Below are positions 49,647 to 64,000 of a DNA stretch of 64,000 nt, one piece after another (the stretch's first letter is position 1; each line of letters begins with the position of its first letter). Origin of the DNA: Trema orientale (taxonomy: Eukaryota > Streptophyta > Magnoliopsida > Rosales > Cannabaceae); NCBI GenBank assembly GCA_002914845.1, contig JXTC01000279.1, positions 154,890 through 218,889 on the forward strand, in the 5' to 3' direction. Below the pieces are notes generated by a model that searched no databases, was not told the DNA's origin, and saw only the letters and a program-made list of their open reading frames with translations. The translations under genes and the position numbers were made by a program.

Positions 49647-50661
49647 AGTGAGATTTTGCAAATATTGATTTCTCAGCATTCTGGGTTGATCTGATTTCCT
49701 TTGGTTTGCTGTCTTTATTGGTTGTAGGGACTAATCGAACTTAAATCAAGTAACAATTCCATGTGATTTGCCTTGTAATTTGTTTACGAATTCAAGATGA
49801 CTGACCTATTTTTAACATTCCTTGGTTAAATTATATGGTTGTTTGACCGAAGTTTTTAGCGACTCTTTTTATCGTATGTATATTCTATTCGCTCTCTTTT
49901 CTTAGAGCTTTCTTGCAGCTTGACATGTAAACCTTGTTATGCTTTCTAATATATTAAGATTAAAATTTGAAATATTGTAACGGAGTGTACGTCTAATGAG
50001 ACAAATGAGAAGGGAAAAGAAAGAGTTCTTTGAAAAGAACACTATTTTTCGTACTTTCCTTTTCTCTAACTGAGCTAATCACGTCATTCAGATTATGAAT
50101 TTGGAAAACTTTTTTTTTCAGAAATTTGTGTTTCACTATATTTATGCATTACGTTTATATCCTGTTTTGCTGATTGCTCTCATTTGAAGGGCGCTACGTG
50201 GAAATATAGGGACCATCAAGGGTTATCAATAAATTTAATCTATACTAACAAGCAAATCTTAAGGTCGCCAAAACATTGTTCGAGTACATTATGATTACCA
50301 TAAATTGTTCTTGAAATACAGAAGTATAGGGCTCAACCTCAAGCATGCGATGGAACTCGGAAGTTTGGTTGGGCAATGTTTTAAAAGCTTATAAAAGAGG
50401 GGTAATGAAATGAACATCATAAAATTCAATTATAAAAGAACTGCTGCTGCCTACATCTTTTCTTTAGTCTAAATTAATGATGCCACTCGCCTCCATGGAA
50501 CCTATTGAAACTCGTTGGCCACTCACTAGTTAATGTATAGTTCAACATAATAACTTCTATACTCTTGTACTCTTTATTTTGATTTTTCGAGCTGAGAGAT
50601 TTTGTACTCAGCGATGGGAACAAATAAATACTAATACAACAATACGAGACTTATCGGAGGG
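49647..50661. other. Convergent spacer, 3' UTRs
   Basis: Lies between two genes that face each other. AT-rich, no further open frame of note; polyadenylation-like AATAAA-type signals are plausible on both strands but not decisive. Confidence 0.45.
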
Positions 50662-53661
50662 TCAAAAATTTTTCAGTATTTTGTCACTTGATACACCGTC
50701 GGCAACAAGAATTGAGGTAATCTCCTGCAAGAGCAAAGAAACTTCTAATATTATTCATCCAACAAAATTTGGAGCATGTGGTCTTAAAAGAGAATGGTTT
50801 ACTGATGTGAGTCAATAGAGACAGCATCAAAAGAAAATGGACGACTTTTCAATACAGATTGACAGTGATTGCCTCACAAAATCCATGTTTAGTTTTGAAG
50901 ATCATGGCAAAGAGGTAATCTATGAGTCACAACATAGCAAAAACTTCAACATCCATCAATCTATAAGTTTGCTTAGAAGAGGATATTCCAAGGTGTAAAT
51001 AAATAAGTGAAGGATAAACAGAAATGAGAAATCTAATACATAAATGCTACACCCCAAAGTTTTAGTCAACTATAGACCTATCAAGCATAAATAAATCGTT
51101 CAAAACATAATAAGATAAAGAAGTTGCCAACTCCAGCTTCTTAATCATGTTGTAATTAAAAATAATTCTTAGGCAAATTATTCTGAGATATCATTACTCC
51201 ACGCAAATCCCTAGTAATGTGAACTTTCTTTACTTCTCAATTTTTACCAACCAAATTGGTTTCTCAAATCACCTTTTCCCAACTATATCTGAGATCTAGA
51301 GTCCTAGATGCTTAAATTTGGAGATGAGTATGAAAAAACTGAAAATGTAGGTGTCTACTGATAACCACCAAAAAACAAACATCTTAATGGACTTGAGGGT
51401 AACTGCAGTTAGCATTTATACCAACGCACACATGCTCACCAACAACAAGCATAAGCAAAATTCAACAGACAAACCAAAAGCAAAACAATGACTAACCTCT
51501 GTCATCTGCTTCTGCCCACACAGTACAACTCCTGTGGAGTTAGGGTTAAAAATTTGCTTGGCTCTCCTAAAAGCAGCCTGCAATAACAGATAATAACAAG
51601 TATTAACTGGTTGTTGAAGTCAGATAAGACTAGAACTTTTTGAACTTATAAACTTGAATGTTCATACTCTACCTGCACATAACCACTTTCACCCTTCCAA
51701 TCATCACTTGGTTGTGATAATACTGGCACTATACTAACGCCAGAAGATTCCCAGTCTTTAAATCTATCCTGTACGAGGAGGAATCAGAAGCTTCAAAACA
51801 TATTACTGAGCAGACAAGCATTGCTGATTCGACAGATACAGATGAGATAAGCTAGTGTGGTGTGGTGAGGAGGAAAAAGAAAAACTATTAAATTAACCTG
51901 ATAAGCCATTCTCTGAAGATTTCTAGCCCCATAATACAGCCTGACATCAGATCGCTTGCTTGCACTAAATCCAGACTCGATCAGAGAACGGATCGGACTG
52001 TATATAAATGTGAACTAATCATTAAGAAAACTGGTGTAGTGGAATTGAAAAACAACACTGCAATGTGTAGAGGCTCTCTGAGCATCAACCGGAGCAAAGC
52101 ATATATTAAATGAGCAATAATTAACATTCCACACTACCACAATTTCATACGTTGTCTGTTAACAACTTAATGGCATAGAGTCGTTGAATAAGCAGATTAT
52201 TGGTATAAAAAGAGGAAAGCGAGGTACTTATTTCATCTAGTTTCAAGACAAAATTCCAAGCTTTCAAATCAAGGAAAACCTCACAAATAAAAGCAGAGAT
52301 TAAAGCAATCTTTAGTTTTCACTCTTTCCAAGCACCGCATTGCAGGGAATCCACTTGCCTAGACAGAAAAACTCAAAGCTCTTTGGAGAAAAGGCAATTT
52401 TAAAGAAACGGCTAATCGGAACGAGTTGAGAATCCTACAAAAAGACAATTCAGATTTTATTTTTTGTCCCCTTTAGTTAAACAACTAAAATTGATCACAT
52501 TTCAGAAAAACGATGCACCTTAAACATCGTGAACTCGAAAACTAGCTTCTTCATCCATTATAAAGAGCTCCAATACCATAACAAATGCAATTTGATTAAA
52601 AGTTGTTCTTCACACTAGAGAATAGCATGATTTAGAAGACAAAAATGAAGAGCTTACTCCAAAGAATACAAGAGCATCCAATTCTAAATGCCGGTATTGC
52701 AATCAAAAGCAAAGCTTAATCCAATCCCTACTAAGGCAAACTAACAAAAATTCAACCCAAAAGATTACAAAAGCATTAAAAATGAGATATGAGCCAACAA
52801 CAGAATGCATCCCATTTGAATTCCACAGTACCCATTTCCTCCAGACTAACCAAATTAAAACACATATACCGAAGCTTTAATGCATCTACCTTTTCCCCAA
52901 CTACTCCATAGTTAAGCAAGTAACAATCCAGATACTTGAATTAGAGAACCCTTCCAACTTTCAGAATTATTCCCAGAAAAATTATAACCCCAGCCAATTA
53001 TGGCACTAATCTAAACCTAAATCTACCTTCTTCTTCAGAAGTGAACAGAAGGTTCAGAAATTCTCGGCAACCAAACAGAAAAATTGAGGTATAGAGATCG
53101 AACAACCGACCTGATTCCAGATCCGGTGGCGAAGATCAGAACCGTAGGGTAATCCTCCGGCGGTTGAATTCGATCGACATCGAAGCCATTCCCCATGACC
53201 GGGCCAAGCTCCACAACGTCCCCTCTCTTCAGTCCGCATAGCAGCTCGGCCGTCGACCCGGCCACGCTCTTCACCAAGAACTCGAACACTCCCTTCGCGG
53301 CGGCCAGCCCCGGCGGCGACGCGATCGCAAGGAACGACGGCTTCTCGGAGGCCGGGACGCGGAGCTGGAGGTACTGGCCGGCGCGCGAGTGGGAAGTGGC
53401 CAGGTCGGGCGCGTCGGAGAGGTCGACGGTGACATGGAAGAGGGACTCCGCCGCTGGTTCGACGACGGAGATCGGCGCCGGAGTCCAGACCGCGGTGTCC
53501 TGGCGTACGGCGGCGGCTACGGCGAGGCTGGCGAGGCGGCGGCGATGAGGACGGTGGCGATAGAGGGTCAGGTGGCGCACGATAGACATGGGAGGGAGGA
53601 AGGGGCTAAAGTGCGCATGGGTGCGTAGGGGGAGAGGAGCGGGTGAGAGGGCAATTGACAT
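50662..53661 (-). CDS. FAD/NAD(P) oxidoreductase, pKIWI502 type, plastid-targeted, 5 exons
   Basis: Exons (minus strand): 53661-53111, 51997-51898, 51768-51673, 51577-51497, 50724-50662. Joined they give 296 residues plus TGA, as expected for this family. The protein belongs to the ferredoxin-NADP reductase-like flavoprotein family (kiwifruit pKIWI502; Arabidopsis At1g15140, as I recall). The electron partner is not known. The first about 50 residues are Ser/Arg/His-rich with few acids, a likely chloroplast transit peptide. The FAD-binding barrel includes AGQYLQLRVP (94-103). The NAD(P)-binding half starts with LIFATGSGISPIRSLIESG (175-193), which bridges the first intron (I183/S184). Then come VRLYYGARN, the pyridine-nucleotide block VVLCGQKQMTE, and the tail DGVSSDKILKNF. 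Met25 is an alternative start. Exon 1 is strongly GC-rich and followed by a 1.1-kb AT-rich intron. It looks intact. Confidence 0.92.
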
Positions 53662-54011
53662 GTTTTTATTTTGAAAATTTTTTTTTTTTTTTTTTTTTTC
53701 CCGGTTGGGAGTCGGCTGGCTGAGTCTTCGAGAGTGGGACTTTGACTCGCGCGAAAGGCGGCGGCGTAAGTATGACAGGTAAAGAGGTGGGAGAGTGCTA
53801 TGGTCAAATGGCTAAGGAAAGTTTATTTTGGATTCAGCCCGATTGAGGTTTGTGAGAGGTCCACGTGGCACTGTTCTGAATGATCTTGGATTGGTCAAGG
53901 GATAAGCTGTTTGTGAGGTGAGCGGTGGGTGATCCTTGAATCTAAACCATCACGTTTACTAATCCGTAAATAGAATGGGTGGAAAAGTAATAAAATGAAT
54001 AAAAAATAATA
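53662..54011. promoter_or_regulatory. Upstream region of the oxidoreductase gene
   Basis: Upstream of the minus-strand ATG there is a T-tract on the plus strand (about 53680-53699), then moderately GC-rich DNA. It is the likely promoter; no specific box was identified. Confidence 0.4.
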
Positions 54012-54184
54012 GGGGATGGCTGCGGTAGGGGCGTCCTTACGTAGGGTCATGCCTTAATTACCGTTGGATGGGAATCTGTGGGGAATAACGGAAATCTGTG
54101 GAGAATCTATTTATATACAGATTCCCATCCAACGGTGAATAGACAGGGCCCTACGTAGGGGCGCCCCTACTGTAGACGCGCCCA
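54012..54184. mobile_element. hAT-like MITE, copy 2, 173 bp, 8-bp duplication
   Basis: Same length and same stem as copy 1 at 21458: GGGGCGTCCTTACGTAGGG on the left, CCCTACGTAGGGGCGCCCC on the right, and ACCGTTGGATGGGAATCTG pairing with CAGATTCCCATCCAACGGT. Flanked by AAATAATA on both sides (54004-54011 and 54185-54192). It lies between the oxidoreductase promoter and the ATP synthase 3' end. Confidence 0.85.
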
Positions 54185-55785
54185 AAATAATAATAGAAGA
54201 ATAAAAAATAATAAATGAAAAAGTTAAAAGACTCTTTCATGCATGTTATACGTAAACATTTTTTTTTCTCTCTCTTTAAATAGACATATCCACCAAAGTT
54301 GTTGGATTAATATTAATGTCAGAAGCATGAGTAAAATGGTGTGATACATGTAATGCTAATATAAGTGAAACCATTTTAGCCTATGCTTATTTTTTAATCG
54401 TCAGAATTTGCAAGCACCAGTGGCATAAATATTAGTTCCAACAGCAAAAACTGAGCGGGGATATAACGATACCACCAATTCCTTTTTCTATTTCCTTTAA
54501 ATAAAAAATAAAAAAAAAATAGAGCATAATATTAACTTTAAATCTTTTACACAATTGATGTTCGAAAATATGTATTCTTTATAAATGGGACAATGCTATA
54601 TAGAGCACCATAATAGACGTGTGCGACCACTATAAAATTTACATATAAGCTAAGCACATCCTTAAGCGTTTTCCTTTAAAAATAAAGGATAAAGACTTTT
54701 TTTTTCGAAAGGAAAACGGTTCTACACCTTTGTATGATTTATAGTCTTTGGTCTGGCCTAATACCATCGCACATTTGAAGAAAATCACACATCTGTCGGT
54801 GTAAACGAGATGAGAATGTCTTATAACATCATCTGATTTTTAACATTCGATGTTTGCAGAGCTTAACCCACACGTCCGTAAAAGGAACGGGCGATGTTTT
54901 GCAAGTAAAGATTTGAACGAATGCTCCACGTTTCTCGATTTTCCCCGTTGGTCCCCGGAGACTGCTTCATCCCCATCTGTTCGGTAAGGCCATATCAACT
55001 CTCGGTTCTGGCAGTGGCATCTGTGTTATAGAATCTCGTAACGATGGGTGAGTAATAATTAACGCTGGAGCGTAGAATCTAATGACAACTGTGATGGTGA
55101 GAACTTATACATGCAAGAAAAGAGAACTCGAGAATATAGCAAATCCAAACACTTGAGAGGTTTATATAGCCTTTTATAGTGATGAGTTGTTCGAGCCCTT
55201 GGTAGCCGTTGAATTCAAAGCGGCCAGGGAGAGACCAACATCGCACTAACGGCAAAAAATTCCATACGAGATTATGACATCATCATTTCCTCAGCATTGC
55301 ATACCCAACTAAAAAAAAAGATTTAAACAGAAAAGATGTATATCCTTTTTTCTTTCTGTTGGTAATTCGAATTTCTAATACCGCCTATTTTAGGATTCAG
55401 ATTCCTGAAATGCAACTTCCACAACCGCTTTCAAAGTACCCGAATTGAACAAGAAAAATATATGAAACAAGGGTTAAATTATCAGTGCATCATCCAATGG
55501 ACCGAAATAGAAAAGGAAAAATATACATGTCCTTTCATTCCCCTTATTAAGGAAGAAAAAAAAAGAAAGGGGTAGGACATTGGGATCCAATTATCCATTC
55601 CTTCAAAACACTCTGCTATTAAGCTTAAAACAGAAATGGTGGTAAATCCTCATACACAGTTTGTCCTCAAAAAAAATAATCAAATCCTGTTTGCCGGCAT
55701 TGCCAGCAGCTCCTCAATTATTGATTTTTCGCAACTATCAAGAGAAGGTAAAAGATTTAAGGAGAGAAAGAAAGAGGAAACAGAC
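54185..55785. other. Intergenic DNA downstream of ATP synthase beta
   Basis: Mixed AT-rich and moderately GC-rich DNA (54840-55260) with no recognisable coding frame. The last few hundred bases before 55786 are probably the ATP synthase 3' UTR. Confidence 0.45.
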
Positions 55786-59089
<3,304 letters not shown>

Positions 59090-59171
59090 TTTGATAGGGC
59101 TCCAATTGGAGAGAGAGAGAGAGGGAGACGAGTGAGAGACAGAGACTAGGGTTTGTGGACTCACTTCGAAG

Positions 59172-59184
59172 GCTTATATGTACT
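59172..59184 (-). promoter_or_regulatory. Possible TATA box of ATP synthase beta
   Basis: On the minus strand, GTACATATAAGCC lies about 85 bp before the ATG, in the right place for a short GA-rich 5' UTR. Weak support alone. Confidence 0.4.
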
Positions 59185-60524
59185 GCTGCGATGCCCAATG
59201 TTGGAATTAAATTTCACTTTTAAAAAAATTAAAATAAAAAAGAAAAATAACTTCAGATTTGTTGTTGCTCCAGCATGAAACGCGGTCGTCCGATTGCAAT
59301 CGTTGCCCTTTTCATTTTTATTATTTTTTGTTTCTTCTTTTCTTTTTTTGAGGGGAATCATTGCCTTGGCAGCCAGAGATTTGAGACTTGAGATTTGAGA
59401 GTAAGGGTAGCAATTCGGGTTACGATACGATTTTTTGCAGGTTAGAGTTAAAGAAAAAAATTTGCGGGTCAAAATCGGGTCGATCCGCTTGACACGAATA
59501 AAAAACGGGTCGAGTTCGAGTCAACCCGTTTAACCCGAATATGATCCGTTTAACTCGCCAACAAATATATATATAATTAAATTATAAAAATATTTTTTAT
59601 TTAATTTGTTTATGAGTATTATTATGGATATATTTAATTTATACAATCTAAGCGTTTGGAATTATAAGTTATTAGTTATATTTATAAATTGTTCCTAATT
59701 TATTTATTTTAAAATGAGACAATAATATACTTAGAATAAGAAAATATAAGTAGAAAAATACGGGTCATAGCGGGTTGGCGGGTCAAAAACGGGTTGATGA
59801 ATCAAAATCGGGTTGTGGGTTGGATGTTATTCACCAAAGCGGGTTGTGCGGGTCGGGTTCGGGTCAACCTGTTTTATGTGTAGGTCGGATTAGTGTTGAT
59901 GATTTTCTGATACGATGGGTCACGGGTTGGGTTCGGGTTGACATAATTTGTGTATATATTAGAGATTTTAAGAGTTTTCCCTTTAAAAACAAAAAGAATT
60001 GGAAATATACGATATTTGGAAAGAAATTCAAACTTCGTACAGTATACAACATAAAAAATTAGAAATATACGTTGTCAAAGTGCGATGGCATTTTTTGTAA
60101 TTTCAGCAAATATTTTTTTGATAAGTGTTTTTAAATAAAAAATCTAGCAAAACAATACAAAAGCTTTACAGTTCAGTAGCTAGGCTTAGCATTTTCCTCA
60201 TACTTGATCAAGTTCAAAACCTCATAACTCGATTCTATTTTAGCTTCCTTTTATCCTTTTTTAAAATTTTTTTTTTTCTATTTCTCCATTTTAGCTTTCT
60301 TTTCTCCTTTTTTTCTAAAAAAAAATTAAATACCTTTTTTTTTCCCCCTAAATTTTCATTTTTTGATTTCTTTTTCCTTTTTTGAATACTTTTTTTCTTT
60401 TCTAATTTTTTTTCCCTAAGAATTATAGCTCTCTTTTCTTCTTTGTTTTTTTTTATAAAAAAATTTCAATACATTTTCCCCTAAATTTTTCCTTTGTACT
60501 TTCTTTTTTCTTTTTTGAATGATT

Positions 60525-61290
60525 TTTTTTCCCTAATTTTTTTCCTCAAAGAGCATTAGTCTTTCCTCTATTTCTTTTACTTTTTTCCTTTTCTTTAATA
60601 AATTACTAACAATGATAGTGGAATTACTAATATTGATTACTAGTTACCAGTATTCGTACTGGTTACTAGTTACTACTGTTCGAAACTGAGTACCGGTTAC
60701 CAGCCACCAGTTATAATATATTTTACTCAATTTAGTATTTAGTAAAATCTAGCTCATTGTTTTCCTAATTTTTTACCTTGTGCTTTCTTTTTTTCTTTTT
60801 TTTTTNAATCTAGCTCATTTTTTCCTAATTTTTCCCTTTGTGCTTTCTTTTTTCTTTTTTAAAATTTTTTCCCTCAAAGAATACTAGTCCTTCCTCTATT
60901 TCCTTTTCCTTTTTTCTTTTCTTTAAAGAATTACTAACACTGATAGTGGAACTACTAACATTGGTTACTGGTTACCGGTTACTGGTTACCGGTTACTAGT
61001 TACCAGTTATAAAATATTTTACTCAATTTAGTAACTAGTAACCAATCTAGCTCATTTTTTCTTAATTTTTCCCTTTATCCTTTCTTTTTTCCTTTTCAAA
61101 TTTCTTTTCCTCAATGAACACTAATCCTTCCTCTTTTTCCCATTATTTTTTCGTTTTCTTTAATAAATTACTAACACTGGTAGTGGAATTATTAACATTG
61201 ATTACTATTAATCTTCGAAACTAGTTACCAGTTACTAGTTATAACATAGTTTACTCAATTTTGTAACTAATAACCAATCTAGCTTCGAAA
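60525..61290. repeat. Tandem repeat, three diverged units of about 240-330 bp
   Basis: The ordered blocks (CCTCAAAGA, CCTTCCTCTATTTCC, AATTACTAACACTGATAGTGG, ACTAGTTACCAGTTATAA, AATCTAGCTCATTTTTTCC) recur at about 60543, 60871 and 61107. The first unit is longer because one segment is itself duplicated around the unresolved base at 60806. Confidence 0.7.
60806..60806. other. Single unresolved base (N) in a T-tract
   Basis: One N inside a poly-T run. The sequence right after it (AATCTAGCTCATTTTTTCC) repeats what lies about 60 bp before it, so an assembly join or collapse at the repeat is likely. Confidence 0.8.
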
Positions 61291-61850
61291 TACCACATCT
61301 TGTTACCAGTTACTTGTTACGACACCAGTAACTAATTTAGTTTCTGGTTTTAATCTGGTGACTGTTTTTAAACCAACTACCAATTTGTAACTAATAACTA
61401 ATCTAGCTTCTAGTTACCAATCTGGATTGATTTAAGGACCGGTGGCTCATTTCTAAATTGGTCACCCATTACTAGTTACCAATTATAACATTTGGCTACT
61501 AGTAATCAATCTACCTTTTAACCAATCTGGTGATTACTGATTTCTATGTTGGCTACTAGTTTCTGGTTATCAGTAACCATGAACTAAAAATCTCCTTCAA
61601 ATACGAAGCTCAAATTCATCGATTGGTTACTTATTACTAGTAACAAGAAACTAAAGTCTCTTTCAAACACCAAGTAATAGGTAACCAAAAAGTAAAATCT
61701 ATTCCAAAATACCAAGTTTAGGTTTGAATGGTTACTGGTTATTAGCCAATTTGGACTGCAGTGGTAACCATATTGGTAATTTGATTGTTAATTATTTGGT
61801 TACTAAAGTCCAGTTACTTGATTTAGTCTAGTAACTTTATCAAATAATAA
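61291..61850. repeat. Field of GTTACC/TACTAGTTAC short repeats
   Basis: Dense irregular copies of TTACCAGTTAC, ACTAGTTAC, GGTAACCA and their reverse forms, some palindromic, continuing the theme from 60600. Non-coding. Confidence 0.65.
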
Positions 61851-63125
61851 AAATGGAAGTAAGGCATTAAAAATCATGTATATCATTCTAATCCAATTTC
61901 TAAATTACAATTAAAGATATTTATAGATATTCTCCTTATGCCTCTTCATTAGTCCAAAGGATGTACAACGCTACAAATAAAAGAACTACAGATCAATTTG
62001 AAGTCAATTTTGGTCCCTAATTTAAATAGCTGCATGTGCTTATGTAATCTCAACATTTTAATCTCTCTCTCCATCTTTCTTTAACTGTTTGCCCAAATTA
62101 AGAGAGGCAGAGCTTTTATGCCTATTTATGTGTCGAACAAAACATTGAAATCAATGTTGGATAATTTTATAGAGCAACTAAAACAAGAAAAGCTATAAAA
62201 TAAAATCACAATTGTCAACAAAATATGAGATTGAAACCTACATAGCACAAGTCTTCATCAAAAGATTAATATAACCAAACCAAACCACCTGATACCAAGC
62301 GAAAATCATAATTTGATAAGTTCAAAGCACATAGAGAAATAGAAATAATATACAAATTATTTTTTTCCTCTTCTATATGAAATTCTTCTGCCAAAGTAAA
62401 ATCTTAAATCTACGCACAAAGGTCTGAAAGAAAAATATAGAACATAAAAATAACTCAGAAAAAAGGAAATAACCACATAAATAACTGTGAAATGATAAAA
62501 AGAAATATTAGACGAACTTAATAAAAGAAAAAAAAAAAAAGAAAAAAACTCCTCTCTTTTAAGTCTTTCTTTCTTAGTCTCTATATATGTAGCTTCATGT
62601 TACTTTCTCTTTTCTCTAATTTCTCTAGTTGAGCTAGATAATTTAACGAACACCTTATGAACAAAACTATCATACCACACTCTTAACTATTCCTAACCCC
62701 CACTCTTTCATCAACCAAAAGATCGTTTATTTTCGGCATGAAAATCCTGCAAAATCCAAAACTCACCTGGCCGTCAATGACCCTTTTCAGAAAATTTATA
62801 TAAAAACGAACCACGAACACCTTAATGGGTAAGATCCAACCCAATAATGCAACATATGTCTGGTTCTATCGTTGAACCACCAAAACCCATTACCACGTTG
62901 GGCTTTATCAGAAGAAGAAGAAGAAGGAGTGGAATCACCATAGCTAAGAAAGGGAATATGATTGGAGCTTTGGCCTTATCCTTCAATTGCTAGATCTGAG
63001 AGATAGAAGATTGGGAAAGCAATTGTGATATTTTTCAATAAAATACCGTATGAGAAAAAATTAAAAAGTGGGTACCGTATTTCTGATATTCTTTTTTAAA
63101 ACACCGTGTATTCCCTAATTTTTCC
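61851..63125. other. Non-coding remainder of the insertion
   Basis: AT-rich with a moderately structured part (62680-63000, with an AGAAGAAGAAG run at 62911-62926). On neither strand does a protein family appear. The last 80 bases, read reversed, contain GGTGTTTTAAAAAAG and ATACGGTACCC, of the kind found at Mutator-like termini. Confidence 0.4.
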
Positions 63126-63185
63126 TATATATTAGACTTCAACCCAATACGAACCCGACTCGCCGACACGAATTGACACCCCTAC

Positions 63186-64000
63186 TCGAAAGTCCTAATT
63201 TTTTCTTTTAAAGAAAAAGATAATAATACTAAAAGTCAAATTAGAAGTACAAGTGAGTAGTGGCTGGTGCTCAGAGTATTTCTCTGTTATTTATAATTAA
63301 ATAATTGAGATTCGTAGCAATATAAATAAGATTGGGCACTTTATTTGTATTGTAGTAAACTTTGAAATAGTTTGATTTGTCTTAGTTGAAATAAAGTCAG
63401 CTGGTGTAATAGGACTTACACCAAATTTGATCATAAATGAAATTCTATTGATGTTGTCAATAGAAAAAGAATTTCATCGACAACGATTAGCTTTATTCTC
63501 AATCTTGAATTAGTTGTAATTGTATATTCTCAAATATGGCTTTATTTGAATTGCAAATGAGTGAGATCAATCGAGATCAATATTTTCTGCTGTTTGGTAA
63601 AACATATTTGTTAAATTATATAATTATAGTTAGCAATATACAATAAGGTGACATAACACCTCTTGGTGGATTTCGATATTTGATCATAAAGTCTTAAGCC
63701 TAAGCATGTCAACATTGATTTATTCAAGATGTTGATCGATGATCATTAGAGGAATCAATAAGAACTAAGAACCATACAATTATGTTTTTTATGATGTTAT
63801 ACAAATGGGTATTGGTGAAAAATTATTGTGGTGTGAAACGTTACTCTAAAATGTAGCAGGGATAAGAGTACAATTTCAGTCTTTTAGTGGAATAGACTTG
63901 AAATTAAATAATTAACATGCTTGTTTAATTACTTGGCAACTAATTGTGCATATCACATAAGATCTCCGGGCTAGCTTGTGTCAATGGTTACACTATTATT
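63186..64000. other. AT-rich intergenic DNA to the window end
   Basis: No gene or defined repeat recognised. It may continue into features outside the window. Confidence 0.45.

Larger units (their letters stand above)
59964..63125. mobile_element. 3.16-kb insertion, Mutator-like, with tandem repeats
   Basis: Flanked by identical TATATATTAGA (59953-59963 and 63126-63136), an 11-bp duplication in the range of Mutator-like elements. Removing it restores the older element. Its ends are A/T-rich and loosely inverted (left TTTAAAAACAAAAAGAATTGG; right, reversed, TTTTAAAAAAGAATATCAG). No transposase frame was seen. The inside holds pyrimidine-rich tandem repeats, a field of GGTTACC/TACTAGTTA blocks, and non-coding DNA at 61860-63000. 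It is therefore non-autonomous. The superfamily is inferred from the duplication length only. Confidence 0.6.
59405..63185. mobile_element. Inverted-repeat element of the 17350 family, split by an insertion
   Basis: The left part, 59405-59963, begins GGGTAGCAATTCGGG and carries CGGGTCAAAATCGGG, GGTCGAGTTCGAGTC and related blocks. The right part, 63126-63185, ends CGACACGAATTGACACCCC, the inverted form of the left end. Together they align with the intact element at 17350-17895. No target duplication of the outer element was found, so this copy is older. The intervening 3.16 kb is a separate insertion. Confidence 0.65.

Noticed and set aside
48994-49679. Overlapping frames on both strands of the His-rich gene
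   Set aside because: By-products of repetitive GAT/CAT/AAG codons; only the + frame at 48642 has the conserved N-terminus.
53195-53807. GC-rich frames opposite exon 1 of the oxidoreductase gene
   Set aside because: Composition-driven; the minus-strand transit peptide and flavoprotein frame account for the region.
59090-59164. Upstream in-frame ATG of ATP synthase beta
   Set aside because: It would add 25 residues before the canonical presequence start MASRRVL; a GA-rich 5' UTR explains the open frame.
60125-60385. 86-codon Phe/Ser-rich frame
   Set aside because: Translation of a T/C tract inside the insertion; not a protein.

Overview
The window is nuclear DNA of a flowering plant, most likely a eudicot. 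The genes are split by AT-rich, T-tract introns with GT..AG borders. They encode plant-specific families (SABATH methyltransferase, CAX exchanger, group C MAPKK, plant ALIX). The long AT-rich spacers are full of MITEs, a tRNA-derived SINE, LTR remnants and microsatellites. I cannot name the species. There is no sign of bacterial or organellar DNA: the ATP synthase beta gene is the nuclear, intron-bearing mitochondrial form.

Layout. 1.8-3.7 kb (-): HOTHEAD-like GMC oxidoreductase, 3 exons, with a decayed copy of its last exon just downstream. 7.6-8.7 kb (-): intronless MAP kinase kinase of the MKK4/MKK5 type. 8.7-22 kb: gene desert of repeats (foldback element, palindromic TCAAGT cluster, solo LTR, tandem duplication, SINE, Mutator-like element, Tourist-like MITE, hAT-like MITE). 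22-30 kb (+): CAX2/CAX5-type vacuolar cation/proton exchanger, 11 coding exons. 30-38 kb: second repeat desert with a degraded LTR retrotransposon. 38.2-39.9 kb (+): SABATH carboxyl methyltransferase, 3 exons. 40.7-46.2 kb (-): ALIX/BRO1 homologue, 8 exons. 48.6-49.6 kb (+): Lys/Arg/Ser/His-rich nuclear-type protein. 50.7-53.7 kb (-): plastid-targeted FAD/NAD(P) oxidoreductase (pKIWI502 type), 5 exons. 55.8-59.1 kb (-): mitochondrial ATP synthase beta subunit, 9 exons. 59.4-63.2 kb: an old inverted-repeat element split by a 3.16-kb insertion that carries tandem repeats.

I spliced the genes by hand. For all six split genes the exon lengths sum to an exact multiple of three and the joined reading frame matches the known family throughout, so all look intact. 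The genes do not form a pathway. They are independent housekeeping, signalling, transport, trafficking and specialised-metabolism genes. The ALIX and pKIWI502-type genes are near neighbours, as I recall they are in Arabidopsis (At1g15130/At1g15140), which suggests conserved local gene order.

I found no clear new multi-gene system. The most informative signals are the repeats with readable insertion footprints (8-, 9-, 11- and 19-bp target duplications), the duplicated terminal exon of the HOTHEAD-like gene, the palindromic repeat cluster at 12.4-13.1 kb, and the nested element at 59.4-63.2 kb.
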